64,000 bases of DNA from positions 248,001 to 312,000 of the forward strand of contig NZ_CP028158.1 in NCBI RefSeq assembly GCF_003030345.1. The letters are read 5' to 3'. Position 1 is the first letter of the stretch. Every line of letters begins with the position of its first letter. The position numbers and the translations under genes are program-made. This document shows, piece by piece, positions 51,894-59,817 of this stretch. The notes beneath the pieces were generated by a model. The model made no database searches. It had not been told where the DNA came from and was given only the letters and a program-made list of their open reading frames with translations. The DNA is from Plantactinospora sp. BC1 (lineage in GTDB: Bacteria > Actinomycetota > Actinomycetes > Mycobacteriales > Micromonosporaceae).

Positions 51894-52742
51894 TCACAGG
51901 TCCCGGCGCTGGAAGGAGACCGCCGCCAGTCCGAGGGCGAGCAGGACCCAGAGGCCGGTCCAGCCGAGATAGGTGGGGGTGAGCGCCGCCTCGCTCAGGA
52001 AGGGGTGCCCCTTGAACGCCTCCTGGAACTGGACCAGCAGGGACGGGTCCTGGAAGGCGTTCATGGCACCACGCCACAGCCCGTCGGTCGGCAGCAGCAT
52101 CCGGGAGACGGTGCCGATCCGGGCCACGCTCTCGTTGCCGAGCGCCTCGCCGAACGCCCCGACCACGCCGCCGATCCAGGTGGCGCCGAAGAGGCCGACC
52201 GCGACGACACCGGACGCCATCGGGGAGACGGCGGTGGAGAGCAGCAGGCCGAGGGTGAGCAGCACCGCCGCCTGCGCGGCGAGCAGCGCCAGGCCGGTGA
52301 CCGGTCGCGGCGGCCAGTAGCCGGTGGTGGTGCGGACGATGAGCAGCTGGGCGAGTCCGGCCACGGCCACGAAACCGCTGCCGAAGGTGACCAGCCCCAG
52401 CCACTTGCCGAGCAGCACCGTCGAGCGGCGTACCGGCCGGGCCAGGACCGCCAGGGCGATCCCGGTCTCGGTCTCACCGGCCAGGGTGGGGCCGGCGAGG
52501 AACGCCGTACCGAGCGCGGCGGTCAGGCTCAGGCCGAACATCACCAGGTTGAGCACCATGGCCGCCGCCAGCCGGGCCTCCCCGCTGGTGAGACCGCCGA
52601 AGGTGGCGTCGATCCGGGAGAATCCGAAGGCGCTGACCCCCAGCAGTACGACCGTCAGCGCGACGAGCGCCAGCAGCACCCGTCGGCGTGCGGCCTCCCG
52701 GACGGTGAGCGTGGCGACGGTGAACACGGTACGGGCGGTCAT
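51894..52742 (-). CDS. ABC transporter permease, ABC-2/NosY-like
   Basis: This 282-residue membrane protein has about six hydrophobic segments and the REAARRRVLLALVALTVVL entry segment typical of ABC-2 permeases. It overlaps its ATPase gene by 4 bp (ATGA), completing an exporter-type ABC pair. It is the last gene of a four-gene overlapping operon led by an ECF sigma factor. The exported substrate is unknown; NosY-type pairs handle lipids, peptides or copper-site assembly. Confidence 0.85.
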   Translation of the reverse strand: MTARTVFTVATLTVREAARRRVLLALVALTVVLLGVSAFGFSRIDATFGGLTSGEARLAAAMVLNLVMFGLSLTAALGTAFLAGPTLAGETETGIALAVLARPVRRSTVLLGKWLGLVTFGSGFVAVAGLAQLLIVRTTTGYWPPRPVTGLALLAAQAAVLLTLGLLLSTAVSPMASGVVAVGLFGATWIGGVVGAFGEALGNESVARIGTVSRMLLPTDGLWRGAMNAFQDPSLLVQFQEAFKGHPFLSEAALTPTYLGWTGLWVLLALGLAAVSFQRRDL

Positions 52743-53746
52743 CGGTGCTCCTCGCTGGGGCCGGTACGCAGGATGTCGAGCAGCCGCTCCTCGAGGCTGA
52801 TCCGCCCCGGCTCGACGGCGTGTACCCGTACCCCGAGCCGGACCAGGTCGGCCACCAGGTCGGGTACGCCGACGCCGTCCTGCTCGGCGGGGAGGGTGAC
52901 GGTGAAGGTGTCTCCGCTCCGGGCGAGCGGGCCGGCGGCGGCGAGCCGCGCCTCCGCCTGCGCGTTCACCCCGTCGAGGCGGAACCGCAGCTCACGCTGG
53001 CCGAGCAGCTCCGCGAGGGTTCCCGATGCGGCGACCCGGCCCCTGTCGAGGATGACCACCCGGTCACAGACCCGCTCGACCTCGCCGATGAGGTGCGAGT
53101 TGAGCAGGACGGCGATCCCACGGGCCTTGAGCGAGAGCAGCAGGTCCCGCACGTCGGCCCGGCCGACGGGATCGAGTGCGCTGGTCGGCTCGTCGAGGAC
53201 GACGAGTTCGGGGCGGGCCACCAGCGCGACGGCCAGCCCGAGGCGCTGCTGCATGCCCTTGGAGAAGCCGCCGACCCGGTCTGCGGCGCGGTCGGCGAGG
53301 CCGACCTGGGCCAGACACTCCTGTTGCTGGGCGGCCGGCACCGCGACACCGGCGAGCCGGACGTGCAGGGCCAGCACCTCGGCGGCGGAGAGCCACGGCT
53401 GGTACCGGAAGAGTTCCGGCAGGTAGCCGACCCGGGCCCGGGAGTGCGGGTCCCGCCCGGGTCGCCCGAGCAGCAGCACCTCGCCGGCGTCGGGCCGGAC
53501 CAGACCGAGCAGCATCTTGATCACGGAGGTCTTGCCGGCTCCGTTCGGTCCGAGCAGCCCGACCACCTCGCCCCGGCCGACGGTGAGGGAGACGTCGTCG
53601 ACCGCGGTCCGGCGCCGGTACCGCTTGCGCAGCCCCGAGCACCACACGGCCGGCGACGGGGGCAGCTCGGCGAGGAGCCGGTCGGCGGATTCGGGGGAGG
53701 GTGCCTCGCCCCGCCGGGTGCCGGGATCGGCCGTCACCGGTGCCAC
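52739..53746 (-). CDS. ABC transporter ATP-binding protein
   Basis: This 335-residue ATPase shows Walker A GPNGAGKTS near residue 75, the signature GGFSKGMQQRLGLAVALV near 157 (signature serine-lysine form FSKGMQQ), Walker B LVVLDEPTSALDP and the H-loop LNSHLI. It powers the following permease, with which it overlaps by 4 bp, and its start overlaps the anti-sigma gene by 13 bp. A distinctive 40-residue N-terminal extension precedes the domain. Regulation is presumably through the ECF sigma/anti-sigma pair upstream. Confidence 0.93.
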   Translation of the reverse strand: MAPVTADPGTRRGEAPSPESADRLLAELPPSPAVWCSGLRKRYRRRTAVDDVSLTVGRGEVVGLLGPNGAGKTSVIKMLLGLVRPDAGEVLLLGRPGRDPHSRARVGYLPELFRYQPWLSAAEVLALHVRLAGVAVPAAQQQECLAQVGLADRAADRVGGFSKGMQQRLGLAVALVARPELVVLDEPTSALDPVGRADVRDLLLSLKARGIAVLLNSHLIGEVERVCDRVVILDRGRVAASGTLAELLGQRELRFRLDGVNAQAEARLAAAGPLARSGDTFTVTLPAEQDGVGVPDLVADLVRLGVRVHAVEPGRISLEERLLDILRTGPSEEHR

Positions 53747-54822
53747 CTCGCCCCACGGGCCACCGACAGCACCTCGTCGGTGCTCAGCGAGCCGGTCACC
53801 GCGTTGAGGACGCCGTCCCGGACCCAGAAGACGGCGGCGAGCGTGCCGTCCCTGGTGGTGAGGACCGTGGCCGGTGCCCCGTCGACGTCGGCGGGGAAGC
53901 TCCGCTCCTGACCGGTCTTCACGATCAGGGGCAGGGTCGTCCCGTTGTCGGTGAAGCGGCGCAGTTGGGACGCCACGTCCTCGGGCAGGCCGGGCAGCGA
54001 GAGCAGATAGTCGCGGGCGGTGGAGAAGGGTACGCCCGAGGAGTAGACGGTCGGTGCGACCGCGCGGCCGACGATCATGGATGGCCCGCCGTGGGCCTGC
54101 GACCAGACGGCGGCGATGCCCGGACCGGCGGTCATCCTGAACGGGCTGCCGTCGAGCCCCGGTGGCGGCGGGGGCAGCGGTTCGCCGACGGCCGCGGCGG
54201 TCCGCGCCGCCTTCTCCGCCGAGAAGGTGAAGGTGGCGCTCACCTGGTCACCGACGTGGAACACGGGTTCTCCGGTCACGCCCCGGGGCAGCTTCGCCAC
54301 CCGTGGCGCGGTGAGGCCGGTGGCCCTCTCCGCCGCGTCGGCGTCGGCGACCGGGCGTACGTCGGCGATCCTGGTCACCGTCGCCTCGCCGTACGCGGAG
54401 AGGTCGGGCAGCCGCAGCAGATCGGCCTGGCTGATCGTGATCGGGGCGATCCGCTCGGTACGGAAGATCGGCAGCCAGTTCGCGGCGGCGGCGGTGGTGG
54501 CCCCGGTCAGCAGCGCGACGGCGGCGACACCGGCGAAGAGCGGGCTGCGCAGTGCCGTACGCCATCGGGGGGCGCGGGCGGTCACGGCAACCTGTCGGGG
54601 CCGGTCTGCGGCGACCGCACGGGAGAGGCGCTGCCAGCCGTGCTCGACGTCGCTGTCGACGTCGACGTCGAGCGCCGTTGCGGCGAGCGCGGCGTCCCGG
54701 CGGGTGGCCGCCAGTCTGGACCGGCACCGCGGGCAGTCCGCGACATGCTCGCGGTCGGTGTCGGCGACGCCGCCAGGCTCGTCCAGAAGCCGGCGCAGCA
54801 TGCCGTCAGTCGGATGACGCAT
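53734..54822 (-). CDS. Anti-sigma factor with N-terminal zinc-binding motif and one membrane segment
   Basis: This 362-residue protein has a cytoplasmic N-terminus with HVADCPRC (HxxxCxxC zinc-type anti-sigma motif) near residue 26. A single transmembrane segment lies near 96-112 (GVAAVALLTGATTAAAA), and a 250-residue extracytoplasmic sensor domain follows. It should hold the ECF sigma factor at the membrane and release it on an envelope signal. It overlaps the sigma gene by 17 bp and the ABC ATPase gene by 13 bp, so all are translationally coupled. Confidence 0.85.
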   Translation of the reverse strand: MRHPTDGMLRRLLDEPGGVADTDREHVADCPRCRSRLAATRRDAALAATALDVDVDSDVEHGWQRLSRAVAADRPRQVAVTARAPRWRTALRSPLFAGVAAVALLTGATTAAAANWLPIFRTERIAPITISQADLLRLPDLSAYGEATVTRIADVRPVADADAAERATGLTAPRVAKLPRGVTGEPVFHVGDQVSATFTFSAEKAARTAAAVGEPLPPPPPGLDGSPFRMTAGPGIAAVWSQAHGGPSMIVGRAVAPTVYSSGVPFSTARDYLLSLPGLPEDVASQLRRFTDNGTTLPLIVKTGQERSFPADVDGAPATVLTTRDGTLAAVFWVRDGVLNAVTGSLSTDEVLSVARGARWHR

Positions 54823-55330
54823 GACGGTTCAACTCCTTGCGTAGGGCGGACTCGGCGCGGCGCACGACGGTGCCCACGCTGCCGGGGGAGAGGTCGAGGG
54901 CGGCGGCCACCTCGGCGTAGCTCAGGCCGCTGTGCCGCAGTACCAGGGCCACGGCCTGCCTGCGGGGCAGCCGGGCCAGCGCCGCCCGCACCCGGCGGCG
55001 CTCGTCGCGCGTCACGACCATGTCGGCGACGTCCGGGCTGGCGACATCACCGACGCCGACGGCCTCCTCGCGGGAGGCGCGGCGCCGCCCGGTTCGGAGA
55101 TGGTTCAGCGCGGTGTGCGCCGCGGCCACGCACAACCACCCCACCGCCTCGCCCGCCGGCACCGTGCAGCGGCCGAAGCTCAGGAAGACCTCCTGCGCGA
55201 CGTCCTCGGCCTGGTCCCGGGAGCCGAGCACCCGGGCGGCGACCGCCACCACCCGGGGATAGGTGGCGCGGAAGACCTGCTCGAGGTCGGCACGGACGCT
55301 CTTTCGTCCCAGCGGCGTCGACAAGGCCAC
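54806..55330 (-). CDS. ECF-family RNA polymerase sigma factor
   Basis: This roughly 174-residue sigma factor has region 2 (SRDQAEDVAQEVFLSF near 40) and region 4 (LPRRQAVALVLRHSGLSYAE near 118). It begins at GTG 55330 behind GGAAGGA. It leads the sigma/anti-sigma/ABC operon and should recognise the operon's own promoter. An ECF sigma translationally coupled to an ABC exporter suggests an envelope-stress or toxic-compound response. A longer frame extends upstream, but no comparable ribosome-binding site supports it. Confidence 0.88.
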   Translation of the reverse strand: MALSTPLGRKSVRADLEQVFRATYPRVVAVAARVLGSRDQAEDVAQEVFLSFGRCTVPAGEAVGWLCVAAAHTALNHLRTGRRRASREEAVGVGDVASPDVADMVVTRDERRRVRAALARLPRRQAVALVLRHSGLSYAEVAAALDLSPGSVGTVVRRAESALRKELNRHASSD

Positions 55331-55553
55331 GGCATCCTTCCGTCCGGCTCGCCCGGCCGCCCGGCCGCCGATGGGCGGCACCGTGGCGACGACCGAGGCC
55401 AGCACCGTCGCACCCCGCCCGACGAACTCCACATCTTCCTCCACACCTGATGAGCACCGCCGACGGCCCGGATGTGACACCGCCGCCGGAACGCGCCGCG
55501 CAGCGCCCACCCCGCCCGGACGCGGCCCCTGGGGGTTGTGCGGGTTGGACGGG

Positions 55554-56879
55554 CTACGCCGGGTGGATGGGGATCGGGGCCGGGTCCGCTGCGGCCGGGG
55601 ACGCCGCCCGGGCCGCCCACTCCTCGTCGGCGGCCCGCTTCCTGGCCAGCCCGTCCCGGCCGTCGTAGCGCAGGAACGCGGGCAGGGCCGCCGCCAGCGC
55701 CAGCGTGCCGACGACACAGAGCACACCGCCGGAGACGATCGACCCGCCGATGCCCACGAACCGGGCGGCGACGCCGGAGCGGAGCTGGCCGAGCAGCGGC
55801 CCGGTGGCGTACGAGAGCATCTCGATGCCGGCCAGCCGGCCACGCAGATGGTCGGGGACGGTCTGGTTCCAGATGGTCATCCGGAAGATTCCCGAGACCA
55901 TGTCGGCGGCGCCGGCGAAGGCGAGGAAGACGAGCGCCAACCAGAGCCAGTCGGTGAGACCGAAGCCGATGATCCCCACCCCCCACAGCCCGGCGGCGAT
56001 CACGACCATCAGCCCGTGCCGGTGCACCCGCCCGGTCCAGCCGGAGGTGACCGTCGCGAGCAGCGACCCGACGGCGGGTGCCGCGTAGAGCAGGCCGAGT
56101 ACGGCGGGGCCGCCGAGCTTGCCCGCCATGAAGGGGTAGAGCGCCTGCGGCATCCCGAAGAACATCGCGTTGATGTCCACGAGGTAGGTACCGAGCAGCT
56201 CGGGGCGGCTACGCGCGTAACGCAGGCCGGTCGCCACCGAGCGCAGCGACGGGCGCTCGGCGGCCGGCGGCGGTGGTACGGCCCTGACCAGGTAGAGGCA
56301 GACCAGGGAGAACACGAACGTACCGAGGTCGACCGCGTACACCCAGGGCATCTCGACCGACGCGATCAGCAGGCCGGCGACGGCGGGCCCGCCGAGTTGG
56401 GCGATCTGCATCCGCAGCGAGTTGAGCGCGCTCGCGGCCGGAATCTCGTCCAGCGTGACGACGCGCGGGGTCAGTCCCTCCAGCGCCGGCCGCTGGATGC
56501 CGTCGATCGCGGCGGTGAGCCCGGCGATCACGTAGAGCAGCCAGAGGTGCGGCCGGTCGAAGAGCGAGTTGACCAGGAGCACGCCGCAGAGCGCGGTGAA
56601 CGCGACCTCCGCGCCCAGCACCAGCGCCCGGCGGTCGAGGTAGTCGGCCAGGGCGCCGCCGACGAAGGCCATCACCAGCAGGGGTACGAGTTCGCAGACG
56701 CCGAGGAGGCCGACGAGCAGCGGATCGTCGGTCAGCGCGTACACCTGGAAGGGGATGGTCACGTACGTGATGAACGACCCGAACCCCGAGACACCGCTCG
56801 CCGCGAAGAGCAGCCGGTAGTCCCGCGACGTCCGTAACGGCGTGACGTCGAGCGCCATCCGGCGGAGCAGGCGTTTCAC
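55554..56879 (-). CDS. MFS transporter, EntS/MFS_3-like exporter
   Basis: This 441-residue protein has twelve hydrophobic segments and the opening TPLRTSRDYRLLFAASGVSG typical of enterobactin-exporter-like MFS proteins (PLRTSRDYRLLFAASG). A loop-2/3-type GGALADYLDRRALVLG motif lies near residue 75. It should export a small molecule by proton antiport; the substrate is unknown. The GTG at 56879 lacks a clear ribosome-binding site; the ATG at 56858 (MALDVTPL) is a possible start. It diverges from the stress-type operon at 57034. Confidence 0.85.
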   Translation of the reverse strand: MKRLLRRMALDVTPLRTSRDYRLLFAASGVSGFGSFITYVTIPFQVYALTDDPLLVGLLGVCELVPLLVMAFVGGALADYLDRRALVLGAEVAFTALCGVLLVNSLFDRPHLWLLYVIAGLTAAIDGIQRPALEGLTPRVVTLDEIPAASALNSLRMQIAQLGGPAVAGLLIASVEMPWVYAVDLGTFVFSLVCLYLVRAVPPPPAAERPSLRSVATGLRYARSRPELLGTYLVDINAMFFGMPQALYPFMAGKLGGPAVLGLLYAAPAVGSLLATVTSGWTGRVHRHGLMVVIAAGLWGVGIIGFGLTDWLWLALVFLAFAGAADMVSGIFRMTIWNQTVPDHLRGRLAGIEMLSYATGPLLGQLRSGVAARFVGIGGSIVSGGVLCVVGTLALAAALPAFLRYDGRDGLARKRAADEEWAARAASPAAADPAPIPIHPA

Positions 56880-56976
56880 GAAGCGTGATGGTGCACCAGC
56901 GGCGGGGCGGTGTCGACCGGATTACCCCGGACCCGGCACCGTCTCGACGGCCGGGCCATCGGTACCGCGACGTGGC

Positions 56977-57003
56977 GTTTTGAGTCGGAGCGCGGCGGGG
57001 CAT
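56977..57003 (+). promoter_or_regulatory. Candidate SigB/SigF-type promoter of the holin-like/DUF3618/YihY operon
   Basis: GTTT (56977-56980), 17 bp, GGGCAT (56998-57003) differs from GGGTAT by one base, 31 bp before the ATG at 57034. Confidence 0.45.
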
Positions 57004-57033
57004 ATCCGTCGGTCAGAGGAAGGAGCGGACGAG

Positions 57034-57453
57034 ATGAGCGACGTCACCCGTAGCAGCGCGGCCGACCCGGACCAGGCGCCGACCGCGGAACTGGTCCGCC
57101 AAGCCGCCGAGCAGATCTCGCACCTGGTTCGGAGCGAGCTGGCGCTGGCCAGGGCGGAGATGACCGAGAAGGGCAAGAGGGCGGGCGTCGGCGCCGGCCT
57201 GTTCGGCGGCGGCGGGCTGGTCGCCCTGTACGGGATCGCGGCGCTGCTGGCCAGCGTCATCCTCGGCCTGGCCGAGGCGATGCCGGGCTGGCTGGCCGCA
57301 TTGATCGTCTCCGTGCTGCTCTTCGCCGTCGCCGCCGGGCTGGCCCTCGTCGGCCGCAGGCACGTGCGGCAGGCCGGTCCACCGGTCCCGAAGGAGGCGG
57401 TACGCAGCGTGAAGGCCGACATCGACGAGGTGAAGGAGAGGGCACACCGATGA
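57034..57453 (+). CDS. Phage-holin-superfamily (DUF1469-like) membrane protein
   Basis: This 139-residue protein has an N-terminal helix, two adjacent transmembrane segments (about 55-80 and 86-108) and a C-terminal charged helix, the layout of Phage_holin_3_6/DUF1469 proteins. The SELALARAEMTEKGKRAG helix is characteristic. In actinobacteria these are envelope stress proteins rather than lysis holins, so no prophage is implied. It overlaps the DUF3618 gene by 4 bp (ATGA). Confidence 0.85.
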   Translation: MSDVTRSSAADPDQAPTAELVRQAAEQISHLVRSELALARAEMTEKGKRAGVGAGLFGGGGLVALYGIAALLASVILGLAEAMPGWLAALIVSVLLFAVAAGLALVGRRHVRQAGPPVPKEAVRSVKADIDEVKERAHR

Positions 57454-57875
57454 GCACGAGTACCGGTAAGGCAGGCGCGGATCCCGGTACCGCCACCGTC
57501 GGCGGGACGGGTGCGCCGCAGTCGGCGGGTCCGGAGGCGATCCGGGCCGACATCGCCCGGACCCGGGCGGAGCTGGGCGACACCGTGCAGCATCTGGCGG
57601 AGCGGGCGGACGTCAAGACGCGCGCCAAGGAGAAGGTCGCCGAGGTCAAGGACCAGGCCGGACAGGTCAGGGACCTGGCGGCGGAGACCGCGCAGGTGGT
57701 GGCGGTCCGGGCCGGGGAGGTCGGCCGGCGGGCCGCCACCAGTGCGCGGCAGCGGCCGGCGCCGTACGTCGGCGTGCTGTTCGGGCTCGCCGCCGCGGTA
57801 CTGACGGTGGTGCTGCTGCGCCGTCGCGGCACGACCGGGCACGGTGCCCGGTCGCGGCGTTGGCGGGCGCGGTAG
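57450..57875 (+). CDS. DUF3618 membrane-associated protein
   Basis: This 141-residue protein carries the DUF3618 signature IRADIARTRAELGDTVQHLAERADVK near residues 31-55 (IRADIARTRAELGDTVQHL), a long helical/coiled-coil region and one C-terminal transmembrane segment (about 108-125). It is typically encoded with holin-like and YihY proteins, exactly as here. The role is unknown and probably structural at the membrane. Confidence 0.88.
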   Translation: MSTSTGKAGADPGTATVGGTGAPQSAGPEAIRADIARTRAELGDTVQHLAERADVKTRAKEKVAEVKDQAGQVRDLAAETAQVVAVRAGEVGRRAATSARQRPAPYVGVLFGLAAAVLTVVLLRRRGTTGHGARSRRWRAR

Positions 57876-57931
57876 CCACCCGACGGAGTCGATGGGACCC
57901 GGGTCGACCCAACTGAGAGGCAGGCTCCGCG

Positions 57932-58993
57932 ATGGTGGAGAAGAGCACGGACCACGCGTACCGCGACGACCAGGTCGCGGACGGCGGGACGGTACCCGGG
58001 AGTCGACGCCCGTCGGCGCCGCAGGCGGGTACGCACGGCGCCGGTGACGCCCCGGACCAGCCGACGAAGCTCGGTCTACGGGGCTGGTGGGGCGTACTGC
58101 GACGTACCGTGCGCGAGTTCGGCGACGACAGTCTGACCGACTGGGCCGCCGCGCTCACCTACTACGCCGTACTGTCGATCTTCCCGGGCCTGCTGGTCCT
58201 GGTCTCGGTGCTCGGCCTGATCGGCGACTCGGTGCTCCAACCGCTGATCGACGACATGGGTAAGATCGCGCCCGGCCCGGTCGGCGAGATCCTGAAGACC
58301 GGTGCCCGGAACCTCACCGAGGCACAGGGTACGGCCGGACTCTTCGCCGCCGTCGGTCTGGCCGTCGCGCTCTGGTCCGCGTCCGGGTACATCGGGGCGT
58401 TCATGCGCGCCTCCAACGCCATCTACGACGTGCCCGAGGGTCGTCCGATCTGGAAGACCCTGCCGATCCGGGTCGCGGTCACCATCGTGGTCGGGACGCT
58501 GCTGGCGGTCAGCGCCCTGATGGTCGTCTTCACCGGCCGGCTCGCCGAGTGGGTCGGTCACGCGATCGGCGCGGGCTCGACACTGATCACCGTCTGGAAC
58601 ATCGCGAAGTGGCCGGTGCTGCTGGTACTGGTCAGCCTGATGTTCGCCATCCTCTACTGGGCGGCGCCCAACGCCCGGCAGGGCGGCTTCCGATGGATCA
58701 CTCCCGGCGGTCTGCTGGCCGTGCTCATCTGGATCATCGCCTCGGGCGGCTTCGCCTTCTACGTGGCGAACTTCGGCACCTACAACCAGACCTACGGCAC
58801 GCTGGGCGGTGTCGTCATCTTCTTCGTATGGCTCTGGATCTCGAATCTGGCGGTGCTGCTCGGCGCCGAGTTCGACGCGGAACTGCACCGGGGCCGCGCC
58901 ATCGCCGGCGGGCACCCGGAGGACGAGGAGCCGTTCGTCGAACTCCGCGACACCAGGAAGATCAAGGAAGGCAAGGACCGGGGCCTGAGCTGA
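57932..58993 (+). CDS. YihY/BrkB-family membrane protein
   Basis: This 353-residue protein has about six transmembrane segments and YihY-family motifs: LTDWAAALTYYAVLSIFPGLL near 66, SASGYIGAFMRASNAIYD near 150, and NFGTYNQTYGTLGGVVIFFVWLWISNL near 272 (YGTLGGVVIFFVWLWISN). Function is debated (envelope, transport, formerly RNase BN by mistake). The start lies 56 bp after DUF3618. The final codon and stop lie inside the first unit of a 21-bp tandem repeat. Confidence 0.88.
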   Translation: MVEKSTDHAYRDDQVADGGTVPGSRRPSAPQAGTHGAGDAPDQPTKLGLRGWWGVLRRTVREFGDDSLTDWAAALTYYAVLSIFPGLLVLVSVLGLIGDSVLQPLIDDMGKIAPGPVGEILKTGARNLTEAQGTAGLFAAVGLAVALWSASGYIGAFMRASNAIYDVPEGRPIWKTLPIRVAVTIVVGTLLAVSALMVVFTGRLAEWVGHAIGAGSTLITVWNIAKWPVLLVLVSLMFAILYWAAPNARQGGFRWITPGGLLAVLIWIIASGGFAFYVANFGTYNQTYGTLGGVVIFFVWLWISNLAVLLGAEFDAELHRGRAIAGGHPEDEEPFVELRDTRKIKEGKDRGLS

Positions 58994-59070
58994 CCGGCCC
59001 GGCACCGGAGCTGACCGGCCCGGCACCGGAGCTGACCGGCCCGGCACCGGAGCTGACCGGCCCGGCACCG
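58987..59070. repeat. 21-bp minisatellite at the YihY stop codon
   Basis: Four perfect copies of a 21-bp unit (starting GAGCTGACCGGCCCGGCACC, final base G) occur at 58987, 59008, 59029 and 59050, followed by a degenerate fifth unit. The first copy contains the last serine codon and TGA stop of the YihY gene, and every copy repeats that TGA. Confidence 0.9.
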
Positions 59071-59139
59071 GAGCGGACCGGCCGGCGCAGCGGCCGGTCC
59101 GGCCGGGCGGAGGCGACCCGACCGGAGTCGCCGGCACCT

Positions 59140-59736
59140 TCACCGTCGACGGCGGGGTCGGTGCCGGTTCGGGCGCCGTCGGCGGTAGCCGAGGTAGCCG
59201 GCGAGCAGCAGGGCGCTGGCGGCCGCGACGAGGGCGAGGTAGCGGTTCTGCTCGGCCGGCCGGTCCGGGTCCGGCCGGGGCGGGGCCGCCCGTGGCGTAC
59301 CGCCGCAGCTGACCGAGCGAGCTTCGCCCGGCCCGGTGGCGGTGGGCGGCGGCACGGTCAGCCGGGCCTGGCAGTACCCGATGCCGGGCGCCGCGACGTC
59401 CACGGTGGTGGTCCACTCGCCGGCGGAGAGGGTGCCCTCGTAGCGGATGACGGACGGGGTCCGGGCGTCGATGGCGCGCAGCGGTACCGGACCGATCCGC
59501 GCTCCGCCGTCGGCCTGGGCGTTGATCGTGGCCACCACCGGGGTGGTGACCGGATGCCCGTCCGACCAGGTGACGTCGACCCACACGCTGCCCCGCCCGT
59601 CGTGGTGCACGACGGTCCGCACGTCGAGGTGGGCGCCGGCCGGGGCGGTGCTGGCGAGCAGCAGCCCGAGCAGGGGTGCGAGGAGCAGGACGAGTCGTCG
59701 TGCTCCGACGGCCGCGCTGACGTGGACCCTGCCCAC
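59140..59736 (-). CDS. Secreted protein with C-terminal membrane anchor, unknown function
   Basis: This 198-residue protein has a signal peptide (about 1-35, PAGA), an extracytoplasmic beta-rich domain starting AHLDVRTVVHHDGRGSVWVD, a proline-rich stretch, one C-terminal transmembrane segment (about 165-185) and a basic cytoplasmic tail. The His-led mature N-terminus is vaguely CopC-like, but I would not assign copper binding from this. The GTG start has GAAGGA 8 bp upstream. Its end lies about 70 bp from the 21-bp repeat. Confidence 0.65.
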   Translation of the reverse strand: MGRVHVSAAVGARRLVLLLAPLLGLLLASTAPAGAHLDVRTVVHHDGRGSVWVDVTWSDGHPVTTPVVATINAQADGGARIGPVPLRAIDARTPSVIRYEGTLSAGEWTTTVDVAAPGIGYCQARLTVPPPTATGPGEARSVSCGGTPRAAPPRPDPDRPAEQNRYLALVAAASALLLAGYLGYRRRRPNRHRPRRRR

Positions 59737-59817
59737 CTGGCCGTTCCTTCCCAGGCTCGGGGCGGGGAGGTGGACAGCGCCGGCCTCCCCGCCGTACCGG
59801 TCGTCGGTGGTGCCGGA

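Noticed and set aside
57034-57453. A phage holin as evidence for a prophage
   Set aside because: DUF1469/holin-superfamily membrane proteins are chromosomal envelope proteins in actinobacteria, here in an operon with DUF3618 and YihY; no phage structural, integrase or lysis genes are nearby.
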